Assembly (NCBI GenBank): GCA_009780885.1 | Contig: WQZF01000003.1 | Location: 1-64,000 of the forward strand | DNA from: Betaproteobacteria bacterium | Lineage (GTDB): Bacteria; Pseudomonadota; Gammaproteobacteria; Burkholderiales; Rhodocyclaceae | Reading direction: 5' to 3' | Length of the DNA: 64,000 nt | Part shown: one piece after another, positions 18,221 through 25,684 of the stretch | Position numbering within the stretch: the first letter of the stretch is position 1 | Layout of the letters: each line of letters starts with the position of its first letter | Translations under genes and position numbers: made by a program | The notes under the pieces: generated by a model | Databases searched by the model: none | What the model was told of the DNA's origin: nothing | The model's input: only the letters and a program-made list of their open reading frames with translations

Positions 18221-19396
18221 TGGGGAAGTTCTGGGGAAGAATTCCGGTTTTTTGCTGGCTTCTTCCATCTTCTTTTTTTCCGTTCCCTTATCCGCGCCGT
18301 CGATCCAGCGCGCGTATTTTTCAAACAACATCCGGGTGTTGGTGTGCCCAAGTTGCCGGGCAATGTAGGCGGGATTGACGCCGGCCATCAGGCCGATGGT
18401 GGCGTAGGTGTGCCGGCAGCAGTACGGGCGGCGGTAGCGGATGCCAAGGCGCTTGAGCGCCGGTTTCCAGTAATGATCCCTCTGGCTGCGCTCATCGTGC
18501 CAGGGGCGTCCGGTGACGGGGTTCTCGAAGACGTATCCATCGGCGTCCTTCAGGAAGGTGTGCGGGCGCATCCATTTGAGGGCTTCCAGGGCGGCCTGGA
18601 CGAGGTCGATGTCCCGAACCGTGTGGGTTTTCGATCCGTCGCGCTCTGAGCCCCTGAAGGTGCGCACGCGCCCGATCCGCGCCATGTTCGATTTGAAGTC
18701 GATGTCGGACCAGCGCAGGGCAATGATTTCTTCCGGGCGCATTCCGGTGAAGAAGGCGAAGCTGAAATAGGCGAGGATTCGAGGGTCGTAGTGCCGCGCG
18801 AGGTCGTCGAGGATAAGGTCTCGTTCCTGGGCGGTGAGGGGATCGGGCAGCTTTTTGACGGCCTGGAGGTTCTTGATGCCGGTCATGGGGTTGTCTGCCG
18901 CGCGTCGCCCGGTGTATTCGAGGGCAAGGATGCCGCGCAGGACGATCAGGTAGTTGTTGGCGCTTTTGGCAGAGGCCCAGGGGTGCCCGCCAATGAGGGC
19001 GGCGAGGTTTTGATAGCTGAGGGTTTCGGTCAGGGTTCGTTCGCCGATGAGTCGCTTCCAGAGCAGTACGGCGTTTTTGTATTGGTCTTTGGTGGCGGCT
19101 TGCAGTTGGCCCTTGGTTTTGAGCCAGGTGTCGGCGATGGCGCCGAAGGTTTTTTTGGGGGCAGGGGGCTTTTTCCGGGTGTCCGGAAAGGTGGCGGTGT
19201 AGTCGAAGATGCCGAGGGCGATTTCGCGCCGGATTTCGGCAGCCAGGCGATGCGCGAGCTTGAGGTTTGCCGGGTTGGGCAACAGGGGCTTGCCGTTGAT
19301 CTTGAGGGTTTCCCTGCACGCGGAGCCGTCGGCATCAACAAAGTGGAGCCGGATGCTGGCGGGTCGAATTTCTACTCCTGGTCCGTTTCTTCCCAT
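18200..19396 (-). CDS. int: Tyrosine-type site-specific integrase
   Basis: 398 residues. N-terminal arm-binding domain (DUF3596-like, ~1-75), SAM-like core-binding domain (~85-175) and a catalytic domain. Active-site residues visible: Arg in TGMRPEEII, Arg-His in YCCRHTYAT (the usual first His of HxxR is Tyr here), His in LGHTNTRM and the nucleophile Tyr in FEKYARWI. The gene points into the tRNA and its last codons form part of the attachment site. It overlaps the excisionase-like gene by 62 bp and is the last gene of the leftward operon. Confidence 0.96.
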   Translation of the reverse strand: MGRNGPGVEIRPASIRLHFVDADGSACRETLKINGKPLLPNPANLKLAHRLAAEIRREIALGIFDYTATFPDTRKKPPAPKKTFGAIADTWLKTKGQLQAATKDQYKNAVLLWKRLIGERTLTETLSYQNLAALIGGHPWASAKSANNYLIVLRGILALEYTGRRAADNPMTGIKNLQAVKKLPDPLTAQERDLILDDLARHYDPRILAYFSFAFFTGMRPEEIIALRWSDIDFKSNMARIGRVRTFRGSERDGSKTHTVRDIDLVQAALEALKWMRPHTFLKDADGYVFENPVTGRPWHDERSQRDHYWKPALKRLGIRYRRPYCCRHTYATIGLMAGVNPAYIARQLGHTNTRMLFEKYARWIDGADKGTEKKKMEEASKKPEFFPRTSPEKICCS

Positions 19397-19703
19397 TGTT
19401 CCCTGCCCATGTTTCGTATCCCTGGAGGTCGATCAGGGGGTGTCCATCCGGGGCGCGTTTCCATTCCGCGCCTTCGACCCATACGCCATCCTCGATTTTC
19501 CGGCGGATCGCTTTCTCAGTGTAGCCAGTGATTATAGAGGCAAGGCTGATGGTGACAAATCGGGCCGGCAGCAGGGTAGGGGCCTGCGCCGGGCGATCAA
19601 CGCCCTTGATGATTTCCGAGAGTGCCGCCGCCAGTTGGAGGATGCTTTGATCAGGCATTGGGTTTGAGGTGCGGTATTTTTCGATGGGGATCGGCGCTGT
19701 CAT
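19335..19703 (-). CDS. Excisionase-like DNA-binding protein
   Basis: 122 residues. The central segment 'VTISLASIITGYTEKAIRRKIEDGVWVEGAEWKRAPDG' is a winged-helix/MerR-type fold as in phage excisionases, followed by IDLQGYETWAG. Its position directly upstream of and overlapping int supports a role in excision. Confidence 0.75.
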   Translation of the reverse strand: MTAPIPIEKYRTSNPMPDQSILQLAAALSEIIKGVDRPAQAPTLLPARFVTISLASIITGYTEKAIRRKIEDGVWVEGAEWKRAPDGHPLIDLQGYETWAGNNGKKRTRSRNSTRQHPAPLC

Positions 19704-19751
19704 GTCATGAAAAACGGCGAAGCCCGCCTGAAACAGGCCTCGCCTTGTTCC

Positions 19752-20636
19752 TTATTTGGCAAAGGGATTCCCGAAGAAAAACGGGTTCCCGGTTTTTTCG
19801 CGGATGATCTTGATCATGTCCCGCGTCGTCGCTTCGAGGGTCTTGTCCGGGCGGATGAGTTCGTACCAGAAGGTGAGAACGCCTTCGCGCACGCGGTAGC
19901 GCAGGCGCGCATCGATCAAGTAGGCGTCGCCGTTCAGGAAGACGGGGATGCCGATGGCGAAGCGCTCGAACATCTGCATTTTGGCGATGGTCTGGTTGTC
20001 GTCGGACTGGACGAAGTTGAATTGCACCGCGCCCGATTGCAGGCGCATCGAGGATTTGAAGCGCATGTCCTGGTTGGCTTCGAAGTTGATCGCCATTTCG
20101 AGCATTTGCGCGCCGCTGGGAAAGCCTTCCTTGCCGGCGATGTCCGGCAGGTTTTGTTCGATGAATTCGGCAAATTCGGCCTGCCTGAAGGTCTTTTTGT
20201 GCATGCCCGTCCAGGTTTTCCACTCTTCGGAAAAGCGCGGGGAGAAGGCTGCCGTGTGGTCCCGCCAGTCCGGTTCGGTGCTGTCTTCGCCGTGGTCGTT
20301 CAGGATGGAGAGGAATCTGATCTTGCCTTCGGAGAAGTCGGCCTGGCACCAGAGGGTGCAGTTGTTGATCGAGCCGTGGCGCTTGATGTAGTCGATGAAT
20401 CCGTCGGTGTCATCGAGCGTGACGGCAGCCTTCTTGCGGCGCGGCAGCAGGTCGAGCTTTTCGTCGTCGCGCTCGGCGATGCTCCAGCCGGGAGGCAGCG
20501 CGACGCGGTGGATGTTCGGGATTTCATGGCAGTGCATGACCTCCACGGGCGCTTTCATTTCGCGCGCCAGCGTTTCGGCGATGTTGGCGGTGTCGGCCAG
20601 GGTTTCCAGCATTTGGGCGGTGTTTTCGGTGCTCAT
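19752..20636 (-). CDS. DUF2303 family phage protein (YfdQ-like)
   Basis: 294 residues. The family is found in early operons of many prophages; function unknown. Signature stretches: 'HRVALPPGWSIAERDDEKLDLLPRRKKAAVTLDDTDGFIDYI' and 'GFPSGAQMLEMAINFEANQD'. Three bp downstream of the 114-residue gene. Confidence 0.88.
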   Translation of the reverse strand: MSTENTAQMLETLADTANIAETLAREMKAPVEVMHCHEIPNIHRVALPPGWSIAERDDEKLDLLPRRKKAAVTLDDTDGFIDYIKRHGSINNCTLWCQADFSEGKIRFLSILNDHGEDSTEPDWRDHTAAFSPRFSEEWKTWTGMHKKTFRQAEFAEFIEQNLPDIAGKEGFPSGAQMLEMAINFEANQDMRFKSSMRLQSGAVQFNFVQSDDNQTIAKMQMFERFAIGIPVFLNGDAYLIDARLRYRVREGVLTFWYELIRPDKTLEATTRDMIKIIREKTGNPFFFGNPFAK

Positions 20637-20639
20637 GGT

Positions 20640-20984
20640 TCAGCTTCCTTGGGTGGCGGTTTTGAGTTCCGCTTTCGGGGCGGTCGGCACACGCTTCAAG
20701 TCCAGAGTGCGTTGGTTGGGGTCTTCGGAGAGGAGGTTGCCTTCCGGGGTGGCCCACAGGAGGGTTTCCATGGGTTCTTCGGGTGGCTTGACGAGCCGGA
20801 TTTTGCCGGTGAGGGTCATGGCGCCGCTGCGGGTGGTTTTCTTGACGGCGATCTCCAGCACGATCTTTCCGGCTTTGCCGGAGGTTTCGACGGCCTGGAC
20901 GAGTTCGGCGAGTTGGTCGCTGGCCGTGTCCATGAAGATGCCGCCGCCGATATGGCGCAGGGTGTCGGTGATGGGTTTTTTCAT
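20640..20984 (-). CDS. Conserved phage protein upstream of DUF2303
   Basis: 114 residues with an AAAGGAG ribosome-binding site. Contains 'MTLTGKIRLVKPPEEPMETLLWATPEGNLL', a pattern usual in the small protein that precedes DUF2303 genes. Function unknown. Confidence 0.75.
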   Translation of the reverse strand: MKKPITDTLRHIGGGIFMDTASDQLAELVQAVETSGKAGKIVLEIAVKKTTRSGAMTLTGKIRLVKPPEEPMETLLWATPEGNLLSEDPNQRTLDLKRVPTAPKAELKTATQGS

Positions 20985-21060
20985 TGCGAGGCTCCTTTCA
21001 TTCCTTCCGAAGAAGGGGTGGTTGTAGAATTTGAGATTCCGTTTTTTTAGAGGGGCATCC

Positions 21061-21384
21061 GTGGATACCTTTGAGGCCAGATGGCGTTATTTTCCCTACT
21101 GCATAAAACGCCTTCCGGACGGGCGTTACATCCTGCTTAACCGTTTGTACAAGCCGCTTGGCGTGGTCAGCAGGGAATGGGTGGTTTATGAAGAGCACCC
21201 TTCTGCTGCGGCGATGAACATCACCCCTGCGATGGCGCGCAAGCTCTCCTGGGAAGAAAGTGAAAATGTCGATTTCATCTTTCTTTACAATGACGGATGT
21301 ATTCCGACGAGAGGGGCTGAACATATGAAGGCTTATCTCGATCGAGTGGCCGTGCTGATGAAGATCACTGTTGAAGGCGCCTGA
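21061..21384 (+). CDS. Hypothetical phage protein on the opposite strand
   Basis: 107 residues from a GTG with AGGGG 6 nt upstream (VDTFEARWRYFPYCIKRLPDGRYILLNRLYKPLGV...). Compositionally a normal soluble protein with a motif 'GRYILLNRLYKPLGV' that recurs in small prophage proteins of unknown role. It is inserted, against the direction of transcription, inside the leftward operon and overlaps the 3' end of the P-loop gene by 20 bp, so convergent transcription is expected. Confidence 0.7.
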   Translation: MDTFEARWRYFPYCIKRLPDGRYILLNRLYKPLGVVSREWVVYEEHPSAAAMNITPAMARKLSWEESENVDFIFLYNDGCIPTRGAEHMKAYLDRVAVLMKITVEGA

Positions 21385-21607
21385 CCAGGAGCGATAAGGA
21401 TTTTTCGTTTCTGGCGCGCAGTTCAACGGCTTCTTCACTGAGAATCACGGGGGCTGGGTGATTCGTGATGACCAGAGCGTCGGTTTGGGCAATACGGGTT
21501 TGTCCATCCCAGTTGTCGATAATTTGATCGCAGCCAAGCGCATCTGCGATGGCGCGCGCGTGGGTGCTTTTGCCGATGCCTTGGGGTCCAAAAAGTACAA
21601 CGATCAT
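21365..21607 (-). CDS. Short P-loop NTPase-like protein
   Basis: 80 residues with an N-terminal Walker A (LFGPQGIGKSTHARAIADALG) and a possible Walker B-like 'DALVITNH'. It resembles the N-terminal third of adenylate-kinase-like or AAA proteins, so it is either a minimal nucleotide-binding phage protein or a truncated one. Confidence 0.7.
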   Translation of the reverse strand: MIVVLFGPQGIGKSTHARAIADALGCDQIIDNWDGQTRIAQTDALVITNHPAPVILSEEAVELRARNEKSLSLLVRRLQQ

Positions 21608-21628
21608 TTTTCAATCCTTTCTTGAGTG

Positions 21629-21865
21629 TCAGGCCACGTCAAAAATCCGGCGTTTTCCGGGGGCTGAATATCCGATGAATTCGGCGCGCGCGCGCGCGAG
21701 TTTTTGTTCGGTTTCCTCGATGCGCCGCCGTTGTTCGCGGTGCTGGAGGCGGTGTTCGGTTTCCGCGCGCACGTAGCTTTTGCGCTGGTCGTGCAGGCGG
21801 ATTTCCAGGGCGCGCATCCGCAGCCAGGCGCGGGTTTTCTGGAGGAGCCGGAAAAAACGGATCAT
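21629..21865 (-). CDS. Small Arg-rich coiled-coil phage protein
   Basis: 78 residues, strongly basic, predicted mostly helical (AWLRMRALEIRLHDQRKSYVRAETEHRLQHREQRRRIEETEQKLARARAEF). Family not recognised. One base from the preceding gene. Confidence 0.6.
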   Translation of the reverse strand: MIRFFRLLQKTRAWLRMRALEIRLHDQRKSYVRAETEHRLQHREQRRRIEETEQKLARARAEFIGYSAPGKRRIFDVA

Positions 21866-21866
21866 T

Positions 21867-22064
21867 TCAGAAGCCTTTCAAAATGTGCTGCTCGGGGGTT
21901 GGATGCCCCTCGCGCTCGGCGCGTTTTCGCAGCGCGTTCGCGGCGCAGGTCAGCGCGATCCGCAACGACGGGGTGTGGATCGCCCGCTCGAAACTCCACC
22001 CCAGCCGCCAAAGGCCGCAACGCTGGAAGGCGGCCTTGAGTTCGGCGGGGTTGGGGGTGGGCAT
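21867..22064 (-). CDS. Small hypothetical phage protein
   Basis: 65 residues: 'LKAAFQRCGLWRLGWSFERAIHTPSLRIALTCAANALRKRA'. Helical, no recognised motif. Packed between neighbours with 1-3 bp gaps, which supports it as a real member of the leftward operon. Confidence 0.65.
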   Translation of the reverse strand: MPTPNPAELKAAFQRCGLWRLGWSFERAIHTPSLRIALTCAANALRKRAEREGHPTPEQHILKGF

Positions 22065-22067
22065 GGC

Positions 22068-22304
22068 TCACTCCGTTTCGGCTTCCGCCACGGCCCAAAG
22101 GTGATCATGGATTTCCGCGATCAGGATCGTGCCCAGTTCGGCGGCGTCCTGTTGGCGCACCAGCTTCAGCACCTTTCTGTTGAAGGCCGCGGCCTGGAGG
22201 GCCTTGAGCACCTTGAAGTCGTCGTAGGCCAGCAGGCGCAGATAGCGGTCCTTGACGCGATCGAGCCAGGCATCGTGTTGGTGGGTTTTTGCCGCCGTTT
22301 TCAT
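22068..22304 (-). CDS. Small hypothetical phage protein
   Basis: 78 residues, 'KVLKALQAAAFNRKVLKLVRQQDAAELGTILIAEIHDHLWAV'. Helical; no family recognised. Member of the leftward operon by spacing. Confidence 0.65.
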   Translation of the reverse strand: MKTAAKTHQHDAWLDRVKDRYLRLLAYDDFKVLKALQAAAFNRKVLKLVRQQDAAELGTILIAEIHDHLWAVAEAETE

Positions 22305-22320
22305 CGCCGCTTCCTTTTGG

Positions 22321-22554
22321 TTAGCCGGAGCCGTCGCCGTCGCCGTAGCCGTCGCCGTAGCCGTAGCCGTAGCCGAAGCCGTCGCCGGAGCCGAAGCCGT
22401 CGCCGTCGCCGTCGCCGTCGCCGTAGCCGTAGCCGTAGCCGAAGCCGTCGCCGGAGCCGTCGCCGGAGCCGTAGCCGTAGCCGAAGCCGAAGCCGTCGCC
22501 GAAGCCGGAGCCGGAGCCGTCGCCGGATTTTTCTGGTTTGTTCAGCCGGGACAT
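22321..22554 (-). CDS. Gly/Asp/Tyr/Phe dipeptide-repeat protein
   Basis: 77 residues. After MSRLNKPEKSGDGSG the protein is almost only GDG, GYG, GFG and GSG repeats, encoded by a degenerate 6-bp tandem repeat. The opposite strand reads Ala-Val repeats, but this strand has the start, fits 1 bp after the DUF6948 stop and continues the operon. Similar Gly-aromatic low-complexity proteins accompany DUF6948 genes in other prophages (recollection). Such a composition favours condensate or fibre formation, which is speculation. Confidence 0.6.
   Translation of the reverse strand: MSRLNKPEKSGDGSGSGFGDGFGFGYGYGSGDGSGDGFGYGYGYGDGDGDGDGFGSGDGFGYGYGYGDGYGDGDGSG
22322..22530. repeat. Hexanucleotide low-complexity repeat
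   Basis: Degenerate tandem repeat of GCCGTC/GCCGTA/GCCGGA/GCCGAA units. Prone to slippage in multiples of 6 bp, which would change only the length of the Gly-rich protein. Confidence 0.9.
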
Positions 22555-22863
22555 TCAGTCCTCCGCTTCCGCGTTTTCCGTTTCGGCGATGCTTGTTCTT
22601 GAAATGTCCGTCACGGGGATGATTTCGATGGCTTCGAGCCAGACCGATTCGACCGGGGCGCAGATTCTGCTTTTTTCCGGCTTGATGCCGTAAAGCGCGA
22701 CGCAAGAGAGGCTGATGCCTTTTTTGGCCCACCAGCGCCACATCCTGCGGGCGTTTCTGACGATGACCTCGGCGCCATCCTTTTCGGCGAGTTCACCAAA
22801 CCAGACGCCCGCGCTGTAGGTGCGCACGATGACGGTCTTTCCGATCATTCCGTTGAGAGACAT
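22555..22863 (-). CDS. DUF6948 family phage protein
   Basis: 102 residues (a TTG two codons upstream is an alternative start). 'MIGKTVIVRTYSAGVWFGELAEKDGAEVIVRNARRMWRWW...ISLSCVALYGI...WLEAIEIIPV' matches this family of small beta-rich phage proteins. Function unknown. First gene of the leftward operon, about 130 nt downstream of the predicted start point of PL. Confidence 0.8.
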   Translation of the reverse strand: MSLNGMIGKTVIVRTYSAGVWFGELAEKDGAEVIVRNARRMWRWWAKKGISLSCVALYGIKPEKSRICAPVESVWLEAIEIIPVTDISRTSIAETENAEAED

Positions 22864-23001
22864 TTTCAAGATTCCTTTCGCTTGTGGTTAAAAAGTCCCC
22901 GCTGCCGAAAACCCCGGCGGGGGGCGAGGGGTGGCGGCGGGGGCGCTTTCGGCTGCGCGGGGGGAGTGTTCGGGGGGAGTGCTGGTGCCGCCAGTTGATG
23001 T

Positions 23002-23053
23002 ATTAAACACCATGTTTATCAAAAAATCAACGCTTTGTTTGTTTTTTGATAAA
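23002..23053 (-). promoter_or_regulatory. Leftward early promoter (PL) with two repressor operators
   Basis: On the minus strand: -35 TTGATT (23030-23025), 17-bp spacer, -10 TTTAAT (23007-23002). The operator TAAACACCATGTTTAT (23004-23019) is the exact reverse complement of the one in PR at 28448-28463; a second site, 23026-23040 (reverse complement AAACAAAGCGTTGAT), matches 28412-28426 in 13 of 15 positions. Consensus TAAACA-N3-TGTTKA. A 12-bp inverted repeat (23015-23026/23042-23053) overlaps both. Confidence 0.75.
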
Positions 23054-23059
23054 ATCTTT

Positions 23060-23085
23060 CCTCCCCTATGCGCGCATAGGGGAGG
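23060..23085. other. 26-bp perfect palindrome
   Basis: CCTCCCCTATGCG followed by its exact inverse. It follows the PL operators and precedes the AT-rich repeat. No T tract follows on either strand, so it is not an obvious terminator; a dimeric protein site or cruciform is possible. Confidence 0.8.
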
Positions 23086-23100
23086 CAGCGTCAAGCCTTT

Positions 23101-23179
23101 GATTTTCTAAATTACTGTTTTAATTTTTTATTAAGATTCCCTACTGGCGCGGAATATTTTTTAAGTGGATTTGGAAAAT
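23101..23179. repeat. AT-rich inverted-repeat element, copy D (reverse, diverged)
   Basis: Starts GATTTTCTAAATTACTGT, matching the inverted right end of copies A and B, and ends GGATTTGGAAAATC. It is the only copy inside the prophage and lies in the leader of the DUF6765 gene. Confidence 0.55.
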
Positions 23180-23235
23180 CGGTGCAGCCCGCCAGCGCGG
23201 GATACACTGCAAGCTGAATTTTTCCTGGAGAAGCC

Positions 23236-24279
23236 ATGCAAAAAGACATGCACTACGCCGGCACCTATGCGATGGCCGTGGCCGCCGGGATTCCTGCCCG
23301 CGATGCGGTGGTGATTGCCACCGCGTCGCAGTATGTCGATGATTCGACCTGGCACGACAGCCAGGCGCACCCGGATGGCGGGAGGCTCTCGGTCGTCACG
23401 ACGGCGCACCATCCCGCGCAGTCCTTGATTCGGACCTCAAGGGATGAGGGGTGCGGGTTCGAGGAGCAGCGAAAAATCTGGATTCCCTTCCATTTCTTCC
23501 CCGGCGGCGCGGGCGATTGCTTTGAAGAGAGGCTTCTGTGCGTGAAGGATGGCCCGCTGGTGCGGGAAATGCTGGAAAACCACCTCGAAGTGGCGGCAGA
23601 AAAGCCCTATGGCCTGGAGTTGATCGGGATCTGCGCTCATGTCTACGCGGATACCTTCTCGCACTACGGGTTTTCGGGGATGACTTCGGATTTCAACAAG
23701 GTGAAAAAGGGATCCTTCCTGTTTCTGGAAGAGCCAGAGCCTGGAATCAAAAAATACATCCTCGGGAAAACGGATCGGTTTCTCTGTTCCAGCGCGAACA
23801 ATCTGGCGCTCGGTCATGGCTCGGTGGCGACGATGCCGGACAGGCCGTATGTGCATTGGGGCTTCGAGTTCGAGCAAAGAAGGCCGGGAAACGGGGCCCT
23901 GAGCCATCGGGATAACCCGGCGGACTATCTGGAAGCCTGCAAGAAGCTGCACAGCTTTTTTTGCCGTTTCGCAAAGCGCCGCTATGAAAACAGCACACAA
24001 ACCGCCTTTGAGAGCATCCGGGATGCCGTGCGGAGCATCATCGCTTTTGAAGGCACGGAAGAGGAGCGATGCTCAAAATGGGGAAAATCTGGCCTGACGC
24101 CGGGGATTCCTGCTTACGATTCCCGCCTCTGGGAACTGGAGAAGAAGTTTTTCCACGAGCGGGCAAACTCGCAGGCCGGGATTGACAGCGCCGTTTATCG
24201 CTTCCATCAGGCGGCGGCCTATCACCGCACTTACGTATTGAAGGATTTGCTGCCGGGCCACGGGATGGCCGTGACTTGA
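23236..24279 (+). CDS. DUF6765 family protein, probable lysogenic-conversion gene
   Basis: 347 residues with a GGAG ribosome-binding site 8 nt before the ATG. 'MQKDMHYAGTYAMAVAAGIPARDAVVIATASQYVDD', 'QRKIWIPFHFFPG' and 'GICAHVYADTFSHYGFSG' carry conserved His and Asp residues typical of this family; the helical His/Asp pattern resembles zinc-dependent phospholipase C/S1-P1 nuclease folds (inference). No signal peptide, so cytosolic. It stands alone on the plus strand in the accessory region between the leftward operon and the repressor unit. Activity not demonstrated by anything here. Confidence 0.7.
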   Translation: MQKDMHYAGTYAMAVAAGIPARDAVVIATASQYVDDSTWHDSQAHPDGGRLSVVTTAHHPAQSLIRTSRDEGCGFEEQRKIWIPFHFFPGGAGDCFEERLLCVKDGPLVREMLENHLEVAAEKPYGLELIGICAHVYADTFSHYGFSGMTSDFNKVKKGSFLFLEEPEPGIKKYILGKTDRFLCSSANNLALGHGSVATMPDRPYVHWGFEFEQRRPGNGALSHRDNPADYLEACKKLHSFFCRFAKRRYENSTQTAFESIRDAVRSIIAFEGTEEERCSKWGKSGLTPGIPAYDSRLWELEKKFFHERANSQAGIDSAVYRFHQAAAYHRTYVLKDLLPGHGMAVT

Positions 24280-24282
24280 GCC

Positions 24283-24376
24283 TTTCTGTGCGGGCTGCTC
24301 CTGAAAAAGCGAAAGGCCGCGCTTTCTCAACGGCGGCCCCTCGGGCCTGCGGCACGCCGCAGGTCGGTCTTTATGG
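24283..24376. repeat. 94-bp direct repeat with terminator, copy 1
   Basis: Identical to 25297-25390 except at three positions. On the minus strand it holds a CCTGCGG-CGTG-CCGCAGG hairpin and then AAAGCG...CGCTTTTT, an intrinsic terminator. It ends 3 bp beyond the stop of the DUF2335 gene and also lies 3' of DUF6765. Confidence 0.9.
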
Positions 24377-24379
24377 CAA

Positions 24380-24850
24380 TTATTTGGCCTCGCCCATATC
24401 CTTTTTCTCTTGATCCTTTCTGTCGCGTGGCTCTCCAACCACTGCCTTGATGATGGAGGCGACGGGAAGGCTGATAAATGCTGCAACAAGCCAAGGATTG
24501 GCGCCGGCGACCAGACCATAGGTCGCTGCAATGGTGCACGTGCCCGCAATAATAAAACCAAGGATTCTTCCTTGCGCATGGCTGTTAAAAGTCAATTCCA
24601 TGCGCTTTTTTTCAATATCAAGGACTTCCAGTTCCATCCTGCGGCGATGGCTGACTTCATCCTCGGCCATCTGAAGAATCCGGCTTGCCGAACCTTGGAC
24701 GATCTCATCATAAGCACGCAACATCCCAGGAGGAGGGATCGGCCCTTCATAATGCGCCGACACAGCAAGGGCTTCCGCTGTTTGTCGCTCGCCCGTCTGC
24801 TGTGTTTGTACAGGGTGTTGCTGCGGGCTAGTTTCTGATGCTTCTGTCAT
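24380..24850 (-). CDS. DUF2335 membrane protein
   Basis: 156 residues. 'HYEGPIPPPGMLRAYDEIVQGSASRILQMAEDEVSHRRRME' is the DUF2335 signature, followed by two membrane segments (~105-123 and ~127-145) and a charged tail. Function unknown; the family is frequent in prophages. Overlaps the upstream 76-residue gene by 23 bp, so the two form a unit. Confidence 0.85.
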   Translation of the reverse strand: MTEASETSPQQHPVQTQQTGERQTAEALAVSAHYEGPIPPPGMLRAYDEIVQGSASRILQMAEDEVSHRRRMELEVLDIEKKRMELTFNSHAQGRILGFIIAGTCTIAATYGLVAGANPWLVAAFISLPVASIIKAVVGEPRDRKDQEKKDMGEAK

Positions 24851-25058
24851 AGGTTTTTATAGCATTATCCATATCTTTGCCAATTTTCACCCAGTCGGAG
24901 CGCAAGGCTTCAGCGGCGCCGAGAAGGGGGCTTTTTACTCTGGTTCTGGCCGCACGCGCTTCCGGCAAATCTACCTGTGAAAACAAATCGACAGGTGCTG
25001 CAAGCCCGCTCCAGAACCCGCGATAGAAAGCTTGTCTTTTGGCCTTGCCAAGGTCCAT
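24828..25058 (-). CDS. Hypothetical protein paired with DUF2335
   Basis: 76 residues from the ATG at 25058 (AAGGAA ribosome-binding sequence just upstream; a longer ATG at 25085 exists). 'MDLGKAKRQAFYRGFWSGLAAPVDLFSQVDLPEARAARTRVKSPL...SDWVKIGKDMDNAI'. A short hydrophobic stretch near the N-terminus; no family recognised. Confidence 0.6.
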   Translation of the reverse strand: MDLGKAKRQAFYRGFWSGLAAPVDLFSQVDLPEARAARTRVKSPLLGAAEALRSDWVKIGKDMDNAIKTYDRSIRN

Positions 25059-25296
25059 TTCTCTTTCCTTTGATCGAGACAGCATGCCCGTTTGTGTTAC
25101 AAGCGGTGCTTTGTTTTAAACGCAGTGACGTCAAACGCCACAGTAGCAAGGAACACCCCTTGCCGCACGCCTTGATTATGGTCGGCGTCAATTCAGGCTG
25201 TCAAACGAAATTGTGTAACACGGGCATCACTTGCGGGATTTCGTGGCACTCCTGAGCTTTCTGATGGCGAAACTCGGCCTTTGCCTTGGCGCTGCG

Positions 25297-25390
25297 TTTC
25301 TGTGCGGGCGGCTCCTGAAAAAGCGAAAGGCCGCGCTTTCCCAGCGGCGGCCCCTCGGGCCTGCGGCACGCCGCAGGTCGGTCTTTATGG
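25297..25390. repeat. 94-bp direct repeat with terminator, copy 2
   Basis: Second copy of 24283-24376. Its end contains the last codon and stop of the RelE gene. The two copies thus bracket the DUF2335 unit. Confidence 0.9.
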
Positions 25391-25684
25391 ATTGTCGTCT
25401 ATTTCGTCATGCTTGGCAATGCGGCGCAGATAGGCGGTGTCCCCGTCGATCTCGAAAGAGATTTTGAAGTTTCCGGTGACGTGGATCGTGTAGATGTCCG
25501 GGTTTTGATAGCCTTTGAGCTTCTCGAATCCAAGCCCTGGTGGCCTTGGGTCCTGGAGCAGCTTGCCCAGCGCAAGGTCTGCGCGGTCCTGCAGGTCCGG
25601 GCTTAAACGCTTGTAATCCTTTTTGAACCGGGAGAGCCGAAAAAGCGCTTTCAGTTGAGCCCCGCCCGCGCCCACAATGGTCAT
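25385..25684 (-). CDS. RelE/ParE-family toxin
   Basis: 99 residues. 'LFRLSRFKKDYKRLSPDLQDRADLALGKLLQDPRPPGLGFEKLKGYQNPDIYTIHVTGNFKISFEIDGDTAYLRRIAKHDEID' is a typical RelE/ParE fold, probably an mRNA interferase of the YafQ/mRNase type given the C-terminal His-Asp. Overlaps its upstream partner by 4 bp (ATGA). Confidence 0.85.
   Translation of the reverse strand: MTIVGAGGAQLKALFRLSRFKKDYKRLSPDLQDRADLALGKLLQDPRPPGLGFEKLKGYQNPDIYTIHVTGNFKISFEIDGDTAYLRRIAKHDEIDDNP

Noticed and set aside
22252-22602. Plus-strand Ala-Val repeat protein
   Set aside because: Other-strand reading of the hexamer repeat; not in an operon and without a ribosome-binding site.
22888-23094. Small minus-strand ORF across PL
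   Set aside because: Its start lies upstream of the predicted start point and it reads through promoter, operators and a GC-rich leader.
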